The notes under the pieces: model-generated
Database searches by the model: none
What the model was told of the DNA's origin: nothing
What the model saw: the letters and a program-made list of their open reading frames with translations, nothing else
NCBI GenBank assembly: GCA_965224785.1
Contig: OZ245062.1
Span: 2,046,001 to 2,110,000 of the forward strand
Direction: 5' to 3'
From: JALSNL01 sp036479585
GTDB lineage: Bacteria; Bacteroidota; Ignavibacteria; Ignavibacteriales; Melioribacteraceae
Length of the DNA stretch: 64,000 nucleotides
Made by a program: the position numbers and the translations under genes
Shown here: positions 17,531 to 27,422 of the stretch, in pieces
Numbering within the stretch: position 1 is the first letter of the stretch
Layout: every line of letters begins with the position of its first letter

Positions 17531-19195
17531 TTATTCATGATTATTTGTATAATCTGTAATAATCTGATTTCGCAAATCTAAAAACATTTTAGTTACATAA
17601 TTCATTAAACCATTTGAATAATCTGTTAAATATTCCTGAGCTTTTCTGGGGTCTTCTTTAAATAACTTTAAAGCTTCTTCCTCAATAGATTTTTGATTTT
17701 TAAACATTTTATCCTCAAAAGGAGCTCTTACCTCTATAACATCTTCTGCAATATTTTGGAATTTCAGATTTGCCAGATTATCAACAAAATCGATAGCCCA
17801 ACGAGCTGATTTTTCACTATATGCATTTGGATCATAGGTCTGATAGGTTTTATGAGTTGATAAATTTCCTGCATATATTGGTACGTAAGGACTGAAATAT
17901 GGATTATCAAGATATACCCAGTAAACACCACCGATTGCATTTGGCAGCCAATCGCGTAATTGAAGTACCATTCCGTAATGTCCTCTGTGTCGAGCAACAG
18001 GTCTGCGATAAGTTATTTTTAATAACTTCCGTAAATCGCTACTTGGAAACGGAGTTGCTAAAGGACTTTTTTCATAACCACCTTCACCATCCGGAACAAG
18101 CCAGTTAGGATCATAAGTCATATCGTAAATAGTGCCTTCGTAGGTTGAACGTTGGAATGCCATTACATCCTGTACTGAAATTTTTTCTTCCGGTTTTACA
18201 GCAAAAGGATATATAGAAAGTGGTTCGACATACTGGAAATATGGTTGAATTCCTTTATAAGGATTTCCCTCTGGAAATCTATTTGGCCATTCTTTTAAAT
18301 TAGGAACGAATGTTTGATGAAAAAGCCAGAATCTGCTAGTTGCATATTCAACAGTTGATTCCGGAGCGTATGCTTTTTGCCAAACAAAAGGCATTCCCGA
18401 ACTTGGATCGTACCAACCTCGATCAATTGCTTCTTGTTTATAATTTTCTGAGACCATAAAATTATCAGTATCTTTTTCATCTATTTGTTTAATGATACTC
18501 CAATTAGGTATCATTGTGGCTTTATCTTCAGGTAAACGTTGTGCTGCCCAAATAGCTCCGGATTTTCCGCTTTCAGGAGTCCAACCTTCTCCAACACCAA
18601 AAACTTCAAATACCCAAATTTCTTCTGTATCGGCAATAACAAGTGTTTCTGATCCATCACCACTCGATGGTAAGAAACCATATTTAATCATTAAATCGCC
18701 AATAAACTGAACTGCCTCACGAGCATTTTTATATCTCTGTAAAGCAAAAATCTGAGCTTGCTCAATAGTCATTATTTGCTTGCCGTTTTCGTGAGTACAG
18801 ATAAGTTCTTTTCGTTGCGATGTTGTGCTTTCGCCTATTCCAAGCTGGTACTCGTTTACATGCGAGTATGCAGATTGGAAATATTTAAATGTTTTTTCAA
18901 CTTGGGGAATGTAACCTAAAATTATCCCGTCGTCATTCAATGCTCTGTCAGCATCTTGTATTCCCCAATACACAGCAGCTTCTGAACTGGGCTTAAAAGT
19001 TTGACTAGGAACTACAAATATTCTGGAATCAGGTCCAGTATCTGTATGTGATATAATATTTGAACCATCAGCTGAAGCTTTTTTTCCAACCACAATTATA
19101 GTACAAGCTTTTGCACTTGGTTGATATACAAGCGTAAGGATAACAAGTATTGATAATAATTTTCGTAACACAATTTTGTTCATTATTGATTTCAT
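17531..19195 (-). CDS. Secreted C69-family dipeptidase
   Basis: A 554-residue peptidase of the C69 (PepD/U34) family of N-terminal-nucleophile hydrolases. The signal peptide ends SAKA, immediately before C31 in CTIIVVGKKASADGS, so export would expose the catalytic cysteine as the mature N-terminus. Further family motifs are SHTDTGPDSR, EDKATMIPNWS and GVYWVYLDNPYFSPYVPIY. It releases dipeptides or amino acids outside the cytoplasm. It lies next to a BASS-type transporter gene (168-nt gap), with no clear sugar link. Confidence 0.87.
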   Translation of the reverse strand: MKSIMNKIVLRKLLSILVILTLVYQPSAKACTIIVVGKKASADGSNIISHTDTGPDSRIFVVPSQTFKPSSEAAVYWGIQDADRALNDDGIILGYIPQVEKTFKYFQSAYSHVNEYQLGIGESTTSQRKELICTHENGKQIMTIEQAQIFALQRYKNAREAVQFIGDLMIKYGFLPSSGDGSETLVIADTEEIWVFEVFGVGEGWTPESGKSGAIWAAQRLPEDKATMIPNWSIIKQIDEKDTDNFMVSENYKQEAIDRGWYDPSSGMPFVWQKAYAPESTVEYATSRFWLFHQTFVPNLKEWPNRFPEGNPYKGIQPYFQYVEPLSIYPFAVKPEEKISVQDVMAFQRSTYEGTIYDMTYDPNWLVPDGEGGYEKSPLATPFPSSDLRKLLKITYRRPVARHRGHYGMVLQLRDWLPNAIGGVYWVYLDNPYFSPYVPIYAGNLSTHKTYQTYDPNAYSEKSARWAIDFVDNLANLKFQNIAEDVIEVRAPFEDKMFKNQKSIEEEALKLFKEDPRKAQEYLTDYSNGLMNYVTKMFLDLRNQIITDYTNNHE

Positions 19196-19363
19196 AATAG
19201 TTAAATGATTAAATTAAGAAATAACATTTAATTTTAGAATATATATATCATCTTTCTGTTTTATATCCAACCAACTTTCTAAATTGTTTAGATACTGTCT
19301 TGCATATTTTTAAAAATTTTTTATTCTTACAATAAAAGAATTATTTTTAGAACTAGATCTTAA

Positions 19364-20251
19364 CTAATCACCAGTATCCATAGCCAATTCCATACTTTTA
19401 CCTCTAAATAAATATATTACAACAAACCCAACTAAGAACATTATCAAACTATAAAAAATAGCAGCTAAAGTCATTTCTGGAATACCAAGAATTGTTGCAG
19501 TAATTAATAAAGCTAAAGTCCCATTTTGAATTCCAACTTCAATTGATATAGTTCGTACTTGAGCCGGAGAAGTTGCAAATAATTTTGCAATTATGTAACC
19601 ACCTAAAAAAGCTAGTACAACAAGTAGTAAAGCCGCTGGAGCTACAGTTGAAATATTATTTGTTAGTATTTCAATATTTTTTATTAGAAGAGCGACAATA
19701 ATTAGAAACAGAAAACCTGTGGATAATAATTTTACTGGTCCCCTCAGCTTTGTAGCTAGCTTATGTTTCTTTGCATTAATTATCATTCCAATAGAAATTG
19801 GAATTACACTAATTACAAAAAGTTCTAAAAACATTTTTGCAAGATTTAGTTCTATATTATGTGTTTCGCTTAAATTACTAAGAATAATTGTTACAGCAAA
19901 CGGAAGCCAAAAAGGTGTAATTATACTAACTAATGCAGTAAGACTTACAGATAATGCTAAGTCACCTTTTGCTAATAACGTCATTAGGTTTGAAGTTGAT
20001 CCACCAGGCGAGAGTGCTATTATTATAAAACCAGCACCAATTAGCGGACTTGAAAATTCAAACAAATACATTCCAACAATTATTCCTAATATTGGAAGCA
20101 ATAACATTTGTGCTAAGATTCCGGCAATTACAGGTTTAGGTTTTTTGAACAATAACTTAAAATCATCAATTTTTAATTCTAGTCCAATACCAATCATTAT
20201 TAAAGCCAATGATAAAGGCAAAACAACCGAACTAAGAAACGAACTTTCCAC
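19364..20251 (-). CDS. Bile acid:sodium symporter (BASS) family transporter
   Basis: A 295-residue membrane protein with about nine or ten hydrophobic helices and no signal peptide. It has the BASS-type N-terminus (IGIGLELKIDDFKLLFKKPK) and the conserved ALSPGGSTSNLMTLLAKGD motif, which corresponds to the Na+-site crossover region (SPGG..SN). Bacterial members move organic anions with Na+. It sits between the dipeptidase and an esterase gene. Substrate unknown. Confidence 0.83.
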   Translation of the reverse strand: MESSFLSSVVLPLSLALIMIGIGLELKIDDFKLLFKKPKPVIAGILAQMLLLPILGIIVGMYLFEFSSPLIGAGFIIIALSPGGSTSNLMTLLAKGDLALSVSLTALVSIITPFWLPFAVTIILSNLSETHNIELNLAKMFLELFVISVIPISIGMIINAKKHKLATKLRGPVKLLSTGFLFLIIVALLIKNIEILTNNISTVAPAALLLVVLAFLGGYIIAKLFATSPAQVRTISIEVGIQNGTLALLITATILGIPEMTLAAIFYSLIMFLVGFVVIYLFRGKSMELAMDTGD

Positions 20252-20383
20252 ATTAACTCCTATTTTTGTTAAGAAAAATGCTTAAGTGAAAATATCCAAT
20301 TGATATTTTCTTAATAGAATTGAAAATAGAAAAATTTTGCTTTCTTTACAAGAGGACATATCTAGTAACAACTGGTTTATTAT

Positions 20384-21361
20384 CTAAAAAGGAATGTGTT
20401 TCTTAAAAAACTTTAACATATAAAATTGACAATATTCATTTACTTCAACTGATAAATCCATTGTATGCGGCCATCCATCAAGTCTATGATATTCAACTTC
20501 ATTTTCAATTTCTCCTAAATGTTTTGTTAAACTATCAGACTGACTTACCGGAACAAGTTCATCAATTGTACCGTGAAATATAAGTGTTGGGGGATCGTCT
20601 TTTGTAATGTAAGTTTTTGGCGAAGCATTTATAAATAGTTCAGGATCTTCAATATAATTTTTACCAATTAAATTTTTGACTGAAGATTTCTCTCTTGCAT
20701 ATTCTGTTGCTAAATCATAAACCCCGTATATATCAACTATAGCTTGCACTTTGGAAGAATATAGAGAATCTTCATCTTTATTAAATTCTTCAATGTCAGA
20801 TGTGTAAGCAACCATCATCGCAAGATGTCCTCCGGCTGAACCTCCAATTACAGCAATCTTTTTAGAATCGATAAAATACTTTTCCGAATTCTTTTTGAGC
20901 CATATTATTGCTGCTTTAACATCTAGTAATTGTGCAGGAAATTTTGCTTTATCTGAAAACCTATATTGGATTGTTGCTGTTACATATCCCTTCTTTGCAA
21001 AGTCAATTAGATAACGTAAGTAATCGTGCTTATCTCCTTTCTTCCAAGCTCCACCGTGAATAAAAACTAAAAGTGGCTTCTTAGCAGAAATATTTTTTGT
21101 GTGGTAAATATCTAATTTCAGATTTGTTGAATCAATTGTTTTGTAAATAATATCTTTATGTTCAATGATATCAGTCGCAATCGGGAAGTCTTTTTCAATA
21201 AGGTCAAGTGATCCAAAGAAGTAAGCAATTTTTAATGTTAAATTACTTAGGTAGCCGTCGGGTTTTTCTAATAGTTCTTCTTGACTAAAAACACCCAAAG
21301 GGTTAATTAGAAACGACAAAAGGATGATTCTTAAAATTCCAAAATATTTATTTTTCTTCAT
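20384..21361 (-). CDS. Exported alpha/beta-hydrolase esterase
   Basis: A 325-residue secreted serine hydrolase. The signal peptide ends near GVFSQ. The oxyanion motif HGGAW is at residues 102-106, the nucleophile S175 is in GGSAGG, the acid is probably D267 in HGTIDELVP, and the base is H299 in GWPHTMD. This BD-FAE/acetyl-esterase type often removes acetyl or feruloyl groups from plant polysaccharides. That fits the adjacent xylose genes, but the substrate is inferred. Confidence 0.8.
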   Translation of the reverse strand: MKKNKYFGILRIILLSFLINPLGVFSQEELLEKPDGYLSNLTLKIAYFFGSLDLIEKDFPIATDIIEHKDIIYKTIDSTNLKLDIYHTKNISAKKPLLVFIHGGAWKKGDKHDYLRYLIDFAKKGYVTATIQYRFSDKAKFPAQLLDVKAAIIWLKKNSEKYFIDSKKIAVIGGSAGGHLAMMVAYTSDIEEFNKDEDSLYSSKVQAIVDIYGVYDLATEYAREKSSVKNLIGKNYIEDPELFINASPKTYITKDDPPTLIFHGTIDELVPVSQSDSLTKHLGEIENEVEYHRLDGWPHTMDLSVEVNEYCQFYMLKFFKKHIPF

Positions 21362-21419
21362 TTATTTTATCCAAATATTATTTAGAACTTCTAAAAGATT
21401 ATTTCCTAGGTTAACCATT

Positions 21420-21490
21420 GTCATACTGAGCAGAGTCGAAATGTGAAAGTGGATTACTTTACTGGTTCGATTCCGCTCACCATGACTGTG
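21420..21490. repeat. Palindromic repeat family B, copy 3
   Basis: GTCATACTGAGCAGAGTCGA through GGTTCGATTCCGCTCACC and CATGACTGTG. It is nearly the same as copy 1 and lies just downstream of xylB. Confidence 0.78.
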
Positions 21491-21501
21491 GTTCTAATTT
21501 C

Positions 21502-23085
21502 TTAGAAGTTTTTATTTATCAATTCCATTCTACTTTTAAAAACGTTACCATTTTTTTTTTCTCTTACAGAATTACTTAATGTAGAAAATATTTCCTTTTG
21601 TTTTTTATAAATCCCAAGATACTCATTTCTAGGTTTCATTCTTCCACTTTCATCTAAAGTAATAAATGATTTTGTAATTTCTTTCAACGTAACTTCATTA
21701 TTTTCTTCAGTATTCCAAACCCATGCTGAATGAATTGCAGCTCCAAGAGCAGCTCCTTCACCTTCAACTGGAACAGTCTCAGCTTCAAAAATATCTGCAA
21801 TAGTTTGTCTCCAAGTTTCGGATTTTGAAAGTCCTCCAGTTAATCTAATTTCGTTTACTTTAACTGGCAGTCTTTTAAAACCATCATAAAGATTTAGGAT
21901 GTGACCTTCTAAAACTGCACGAGCTAATATTTCTTTTGTGAAATCTCCAAGTCCAAACCCAAAATATACTGGTGCTGCTTGAGGAACACTAGGTGTCCGC
22001 TCCCCTATGTACCAAGGGATTAGAAGTCTTCCCTCATTTCCCGGTTTAGTTAATTTAATAAGTTCATTAAAATCTTGATGAGTTAAATTATACTGATTAA
22101 GTATTTCATTATATCCATTTGCAAGATTGGATACGCAAACTAACGGGAGATGATTTCCAGAACTATCACAGAACGCCGCAATTTCACCAAGTGGATCGAT
22201 GAAAGCTTCTTCCAAAAAAGTATAAGCTGTTCCACTTGTTCCGAGACTAATTGTTACAACTCCTGGTTCAATATTTCCGGTTCCAATTGCTCCGTACATA
22301 TTATCACCGCTTCCAGCATCCACTTTACAATTGGGATTAAATCCAAATTGTTCAACAATGTTTTTGCCAATCAAGCCAATACTTTTGTTAGATGATTTTA
22401 CTTCCGGTAACTTTCCCATTAAAGTTGATGAAATTGAATTTACAATTTTCTCTGACCACTGTTTTGTTTTTGGATTCCACAAGGCCATACCAGAAGTATC
22501 TCCAGATTCCATAACTCTTATTCCGCCATTTTCACCACCAGTTAAATACCAATTGATATAATTGTGAACAAGAAAAAGTGTTGAAGTTTTTTCGTAAGCT
22601 TCCGGTTCATTACGAACAAAGTGATAAATTTTAGAAGCTGTATAACCAGGCAATTGACTGTTGCCAACTTCTGCTATCATATTTTCAATTCCACCAACTG
22701 ATTCAGTCAGTATATCACATTCTTCTTGAGTGCTAAAATCATTCCAGAGTTTACTATTTTTTCTTGTGAGATTTCCTTCCTCATCAAGTGCAACCAAGCC
22801 ATGTTGTTGCCCAGATACAGAAATAGATTTAATACTTTCTTGAGGGATATTTGATTCTTTTAATCTTGTAAATAAATTTCCTAAAGCTTCAATCCACATT
22901 TTAGGATTTGATTCAGAGACTCCTTCACCGAGATTTTGAATCACTCCATTCTTAGTATTATACTTGGGTAAATCAGAATCGTAATTGATGCTATCGTTGT
23001 AGATAATTTCTTTACTATCAAAATCGATTACAATTAGTTTTGTACTTTGGGTTGAGCTGTCGATCCCAGCGAATAAGTTTTTCAT
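21502..23085 (-). CDS. xylB: Xylulokinase (FGGY family)
   Basis: A 527-residue kinase converting D-xylulose to xylulose-5-P with ATP. FAGIDSSTQSTKLIVID (residues 4-20) is the first phosphate-binding motif and ISVSGQQHG is a substrate-region motif. GSGDNMYGAIGTG, SLGTSGTAY and RLTGGLSKSETW complete the FGGY ATPase core. The length is typical. It follows xylA by 147 nt, with a family C repeat between them. Confidence 0.9.
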   Translation of the reverse strand: MKNLFAGIDSSTQSTKLIVIDFDSKEIIYNDSINYDSDLPKYNTKNGVIQNLGEGVSESNPKMWIEALGNLFTRLKESNIPQESIKSISVSGQQHGLVALDEEGNLTRKNSKLWNDFSTQEECDILTESVGGIENMIAEVGNSQLPGYTASKIYHFVRNEPEAYEKTSTLFLVHNYINWYLTGGENGGIRVMESGDTSGMALWNPKTKQWSEKIVNSISSTLMGKLPEVKSSNKSIGLIGKNIVEQFGFNPNCKVDAGSGDNMYGAIGTGNIEPGVVTISLGTSGTAYTFLEEAFIDPLGEIAAFCDSSGNHLPLVCVSNLANGYNEILNQYNLTHQDFNELIKLTKPGNEGRLLIPWYIGERTPSVPQAAPVYFGFGLGDFTKEILARAVLEGHILNLYDGFKRLPVKVNEIRLTGGLSKSETWRQTIADIFEAETVPVEGEGAALGAAIHSAWVWNTEENNEVTLKEITKSFITLDESGRMKPRNEYLGIYKKQKEIFSTLSNSVREKKNGNVFKSRMELINKNF

Positions 23086-23127
23086 TATTACTTCTTATTT
23101 ATTTTGAAGATTAGTATTAAAGACTTT

Positions 23128-23175
23128 CACAGACAGGATTGTCTGTGGTACGTATCGCAGACAATCCTGTCTGCG
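23128..23175. repeat. Double-hairpin repeat family C, copy 2
   Basis: The most regular copy. CACAGACA/TGTCTGTG with loop GGAT, then core GTACGTAT, then CGCAGACA/TGTCTGCG with loop ATCC. The two hairpins are also complementary to each other. It lies between xylA and xylB and could form a strong structure in their joint mRNA. Confidence 0.85.
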
Positions 23176-23232
23176 AAGCAAATATAAAAAACGATTCAAC
23201 ACTTGTTATACTTAGGTTAAGTTAAGTTAAGA

Positions 23233-24570
23233 TTAAATTAAAAATTGATTTATTAAACTTTCATACAATTCTTGTTTACCGCTAATCTGTTTTGGTTCAC
23301 CAGATTTTTTTGCAAGTTCTGTTAACTCACTCAACCCAAGTTTCCCTTTCTCAAAAGCTTGCCCATTTTCAGATTTGAAACTTGCATATCTTTCTTCTTT
23401 CATTTTTAAGTAATCAGAATTTTTCAGAATATTATCAGCAATAAGAAGTGAACGTGCCAAAGTATCCATAGAACAAATATGAGCAATAAATATATCTTCT
23501 AAATCAGTTGAGCTTCTGCGTGTCTTTGCATCAAAGTTCATTCCTCCATTTCCTATTCCACCACTTTGCAAAAGTATCATCATAAGTTCAACTCCATCAT
23601 AAAGATTGTGCATAAACTCATCTGTATCCCAACCATTATTCGGATCACCTTGATTGATATCCAAACTCCCTAACATATTTGTATTAACAGCAGTTTGTAC
23701 TTCGTGAGCAAACGTATGCTGTGCAAGAGTTGCGTGGTTATTTTCAATATTTATTTTAAAATCTTTTTCTAGACCATACTCTTTTAGAAAACCAATTGCA
23801 GTTGCAGTATCAAAATCATATTGATGTTTCGTCGGCTCCATTGGTTTAGGTTCAATTAAATAAGTTCCGGTAAAGCCAATTTCTCTTCCGTAATCACGAG
23901 CCTTCGTTAGAAACATTCCAAGATGATCAAGCTCCCTTTTCATATCTGTATTAAGTAAGGAGAAGTAACCTTCACGTCCTCCCCAGAATACATAATTTTT
24001 TCCGCTAAGCTCAACAGCTGCTTCAAGAGCTGACTTAACTTGTGCAGCCGCATTAGTTAAAACATTAAAATCGGGATTTGTTGCTGCTCCATTCATGTAA
24101 CGAGGATGCGAAAATACATTAGCAGTTCCCCACAATAATTTAACTCCGGATTCATTTTGTTTTTCTTTTGCAAGAGCAACTAACTCCTTTAATATTTTAT
24201 CAGATTCAGAAATAGTTTTGCCTTCCGGTGCTAAGTCTCTATCGTGAAAACAATAGAATGGAACACCAAGCTTTGTGATGAATTCAAAAGCAGCATCCAA
24301 CTTATCTTTAGCAGCTTCAACTGGATTATTATTTTCATCCCACGGAAATGTTTTTGTACCAGGACCAAATGGGTCAGCTCCAGTTCCACAGAATGTATGC
24401 CAGTACGCAACTGCAAAACGGAAATGCTCTTTCATAGTTTTACCAGCAATAATTTTGTTCTCATCATAAAATTTAAATGCTAAAGAATTTGAAGATTCCC
24501 TTCCCTCAAAATTAATTTTATTAATACCTTTGAAGTATTCTTTTTTCCCAATCAAAATATTTTTACTCAT
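23233..24570 (-). CDS. xylA: Xylose isomerase
   Basis: A 445-residue enzyme interconverting D-xylose and D-xylulose; the length is that of class II enzymes. Landmarks are FHDRDLAPEG with the catalytic histidine, VFWGGREGYFSLLNTD, the metal-site IEPKPMEPTKHQYDFD, and DINQGDPNNGWDTDEF. AAGGAG lies 9 nt before the ATG, within the 3' end of a GDPD gene remnant. It forms a pair with xylB downstream. Confidence 0.94.
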   Translation of the reverse strand: MSKNILIGKKEYFKGINKINFEGRESSNSLAFKFYDENKIIAGKTMKEHFRFAVAYWHTFCGTGADPFGPGTKTFPWDENNNPVEAAKDKLDAAFEFITKLGVPFYCFHDRDLAPEGKTISESDKILKELVALAKEKQNESGVKLLWGTANVFSHPRYMNGAATNPDFNVLTNAAAQVKSALEAAVELSGKNYVFWGGREGYFSLLNTDMKRELDHLGMFLTKARDYGREIGFTGTYLIEPKPMEPTKHQYDFDTATAIGFLKEYGLEKDFKINIENNHATLAQHTFAHEVQTAVNTNMLGSLDINQGDPNNGWDTDEFMHNLYDGVELMMILLQSGGIGNGGMNFDAKTRRSSTDLEDIFIAHICSMDTLARSLLIADNILKNSDYLKMKEERYASFKSENGQAFEKGKLGLSELTELAKKSGEPKQISGKQELYESLINQFLI

Positions 24571-24573
24571 ATT

Positions 24574-24710
24574 TTATTTCTCCTTGTTCTTCAAATATAT
24601 AATTAATTCTTCAGGATTATCAGTTTGAATTCCATCAACTCCCAGCTCTATAATTTTGCTCCATTCTTCTTCTGTACCTTTGTCTTCATCAACAATAACT
24701 AGAGCTTCTA
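24574..24710 (-). pseudogene. 3' remnant of a GDPD phosphodiesterase gene
   Basis: The minus strand reads about 44 residues without a start: EALVIVDEDKGTEEEW, then SKIIELGVDGIQTDNPEEL, ending YLKNKEK. This matches the C-terminal end of glycerophosphodiester phosphodiesterases; compare IDRGANIIQTDYPS at the end of the protein at 47088. The remainder of the gene is gone, and a family A repeat begins 18 nt upstream of the break. Confidence 0.68.
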
Positions 24711-24727
24711 CAAAATAATAAAATTAT

Positions 24728-24841
24728 GTCATTCCCAACTTGATTGGGAATCCATTCAACAAAAATAATGGATCTCCGATTAAAACATTCGGAGATGACA
24801 TCTTTGGGATAAAGATATAATTATTTATACTCGCTTCATTA
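24728..24841. repeat. Palindromic repeat family A, copy 3 (extended)
   Basis: GTCATTCCCAACTTGATTGG through GGAGATGACAT, then the same tail as copy 2 (GGGATAAAGATATA ... TTCATTA). It abuts the truncated GDPD remnant. Together they fill most of the 346-bp gap 24571-24916. Confidence 0.82.
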
Positions 24842-24916
24842 GAATTGATATACATTATTTTGCAGAACCTCTACTTTCATATTACTTCATAAATTTATTC
24901 AATAAATTTCAAATTA

Positions 24917-27421
24917 TCATTTCAATTCCTCAACAGAAATTTCTCTCTTTTCAAATTGAGGTCCTTGCCAAGATACTTTTATTTTTTTTCCACCACCAGC
25001 TTGAAAGTATCTTAATTCAATTAGATGTTTTCCTTTTTCCAAATACACTTCACCAAATTTTTCAATAGTTCCATGGGCTCCATCGTTGTTAATTATTTCT
25101 TCTTGGTCAATAATTAACCTTGAGCCATCGTTTGAAGAAATAAAAAACGTATAAAGTTCTGTACTTTTAACATCCAAATATCCATGCATTACAAGACCAA
25201 AGTCAGTTCCCCTATTTTCCGTACCATCCAAAGTAAATTTTTCTACTACACCATTTTTTATGGATGTTAAATTTATAAACTTCGGAAGCATAGACCACCG
25301 ACTTTCATAATACTTGTATTGAACTCCAGCAATTTTTTCTATTGATTCATATTTTGATATTGACTCCTTGCTAGATGTATATCCATCTTTAAAAGATATT
25401 GCACGAATGGTTGATGTTTTTTTAATGGTTATGAGTCCACTATATTCTTTAGAATTTTCATCAGGCTTTGAGTCATCAATTGTGTAATAAATCTTTGCTC
25501 CTTTTGTACGTGATTCCAAACTAACAAATATCTGTTTATTAAAGAATTGATTTTGCGGATAAAATTCTGGAGCTAAAGCTTTTACTTTTTCTAACTCTAA
25601 AATTGCTACACTACTTTTAATATTATTCTTGAATGCTTTAGCTTTTATAGTTGTTGCACTAATTTGTTCAAATGGTTTTAAATATTTTTTCGAAGTCTTT
25701 CTAGGTTCACTACCATCTAGTGTGTAATAAACTTCAGCATTATTTGGATAATAAATACTTACACTCCCCAAACTATTTCTTGTAATATTGGGTTGCAAGA
25801 ATTCAAACAATGTAGATTCACCATTATGGTTAGTTCTAATATTAGAGATGATATGCAAGTCTTCAGTTTTAATAGTTTCATCCAACACTATTGGATTTTT
25901 AACATCTATAAAATTATTTGCTACAAGGTTAATATTTTTACTATTTCGTTCTATGTTCAAAAATGTGTTTGATTTCTGTGGTGAGTTTCCATTTACAAAA
26001 ACATTACTTGTGTTTTGTAAAACTATTTGTCCTTTTGAATCTTTTGCTGTCTCCGCATCAAAGTTAAATAGTTCTAAATTTTGAACATCATTAAAAAGCA
26101 TTGCTGGACGATGTTCCTCAGTATTATAAGTTAGCTCAACATCTCTAAACGTAATGCCATCAACATGACGAACAAAAAAACCGTAAGCTGGTAAAATTCC
26201 AAGTCGGACACACTCTGGGTATTCATTAATTAGTTCAGGCTTTTCTACAAGACCTTCTGCTAAAGTACCTCCGCCTTTATAATTTATTTTAACATTTGAG
26301 ATTGAAACATTTGTAATTGGATGACCAATTTCTCCAACAATTGAACATCCAGTTCTACTTGCATTACTTGCAATAATATTGCTGATGCTAATATTATTTA
26401 TTGAACCAATTGGTTTGCTTTTTAGTCCTAAGTTGGGATAGTCTCTAGCTCTATTCCCTAAACGGATAAATATTGGTGCAGTAGTTTCTTCAATTACCAA
26501 ATTGGTAATTGTGATGTTTTCCATTATTCCGCCATCCACAATTTCCAAAGCAATTCCAGCTAAACCTTCCTTAAAACCAGAGTAACCACCTTCTGTAACA
26601 GAAGGACTAATAGTGCAATTTGTAATTGTAATATCACGGAATCCACCATAAGATTCAGTTCCAGCTTTAATGGCATTGGTACGAGAACGAATAATACAGT
26701 CTGAGATAACTACATTTTCAACCAACCCATTGCCAGTACTTTTCAAAGTTATTCCATCATCATCAGAGTCTCCAATTAAACCAGTAATAACCACATTGCG
26801 ACTTTGATTAATATCTACCATATCATTATTTTCTCCACTATGGGAAAATATTTTTATATCTCGTATTGTAACACCATCACATTTCATATAGTGCTGTGTC
26901 CAAGTTGCAGGATGTTGCAATGTAATTCCTTCAACTGTTACATTTTTACAACTTCTAAACATTAGTAATACTGGTCTATTTTTTTTCCCATAGAAACTTT
27001 TTCCTTGTCCATCAATTATTCCATAGCCAGTAATTCCAATATTATTTTTATTATCGGCAACTATAAAAGCTCCAGAAATATCCTTTTGATTACTGTTGGA
27101 AACTGGTTTCGAGTTTACCAGATAATCTTCAAAATTTTTACTTGCTAAAATTTTACTCCCAGCTTGTAAATTAAGAAAAACATTATCTTTTAATATTATA
27201 GTTCCTGTAAGATATGTTCCAGCTGGAAACTCAACCGTTCCTCCACCATTTTTGTTACATTCATCAATTGCTTTTTGGATTGCTTTTGTATCTAGTGTTT
27301 GTCCATTGGCTGTTGCACCATATTCAAGAACGTTATAATATGGTTTTGTTCCAGCAAAATTAAAAGTATTTAGCAGTAGATAAATACTTAAAAAGTAGTA
27401 CAAATATTTTCTTAAATTCAT
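24917..27421 (-). CDS. Secreted GH28-like pectin hydrolase with chitobiase-type and PA14 modules
   Basis: An 834-residue secreted protein. The signal peptide is followed by a pectate-lyase/GH28 right-handed beta-helix (about residues 28-450), opening YNVLEYGATANGQTLDTKAI with GGGTVEFPAGTYLTGTI. The helix includes SDDDGITLKSTG, corresponding to the GH28 catalytic aspartate region. Two chitobiase C-terminal-like beta domains follow (VYYTLDGSEPRKTS and IYYTIDDSKPDENS). A PA14 module comes last (FFISSNDGSRLIIDQ, HLIELRYFQAGG). It probably hydrolyses polygalacturonan- or rhamnogalacturonan-type chains. The same C-terminal architecture occurs in the 53475 protein. Confidence 0.85.
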   Translation of the reverse strand: MNLRKYLYYFLSIYLLLNTFNFAGTKPYYNVLEYGATANGQTLDTKAIQKAIDECNKNGGGTVEFPAGTYLTGTIILKDNVFLNLQAGSKILASKNFEDYLVNSKPVSNSNQKDISGAFIVADNKNNIGITGYGIIDGQGKSFYGKKNRPVLLMFRSCKNVTVEGITLQHPATWTQHYMKCDGVTIRDIKIFSHSGENNDMVDINQSRNVVITGLIGDSDDDGITLKSTGNGLVENVVISDCIIRSRTNAIKAGTESYGGFRDITITNCTISPSVTEGGYSGFKEGLAGIALEIVDGGIMENITITNLVIEETTAPIFIRLGNRARDYPNLGLKSKPIGSINNISISNIIASNASRTGCSIVGEIGHPITNVSISNVKINYKGGGTLAEGLVEKPELINEYPECVRLGILPAYGFFVRHVDGITFRDVELTYNTEEHRPAMLFNDVQNLELFNFDAETAKDSKGQIVLQNTSNVFVNGNSPQKSNTFLNIERNSKNINLVANNFIDVKNPIVLDETIKTEDLHIISNIRTNHNGESTLFEFLQPNITRNSLGSVSIYYPNNAEVYYTLDGSEPRKTSKKYLKPFEQISATTIKAKAFKNNIKSSVAILELEKVKALAPEFYPQNQFFNKQIFVSLESRTKGAKIYYTIDDSKPDENSKEYSGLITIKKTSTIRAISFKDGYTSSKESISKYESIEKIAGVQYKYYESRWSMLPKFINLTSIKNGVVEKFTLDGTENRGTDFGLVMHGYLDVKSTELYTFFISSNDGSRLIIDQEEIINNDGAHGTIEKFGEVYLEKGKHLIELRYFQAGGGKKIKVSWQGPQFEKREISVEELK

Positions 27422-27422
27422 C

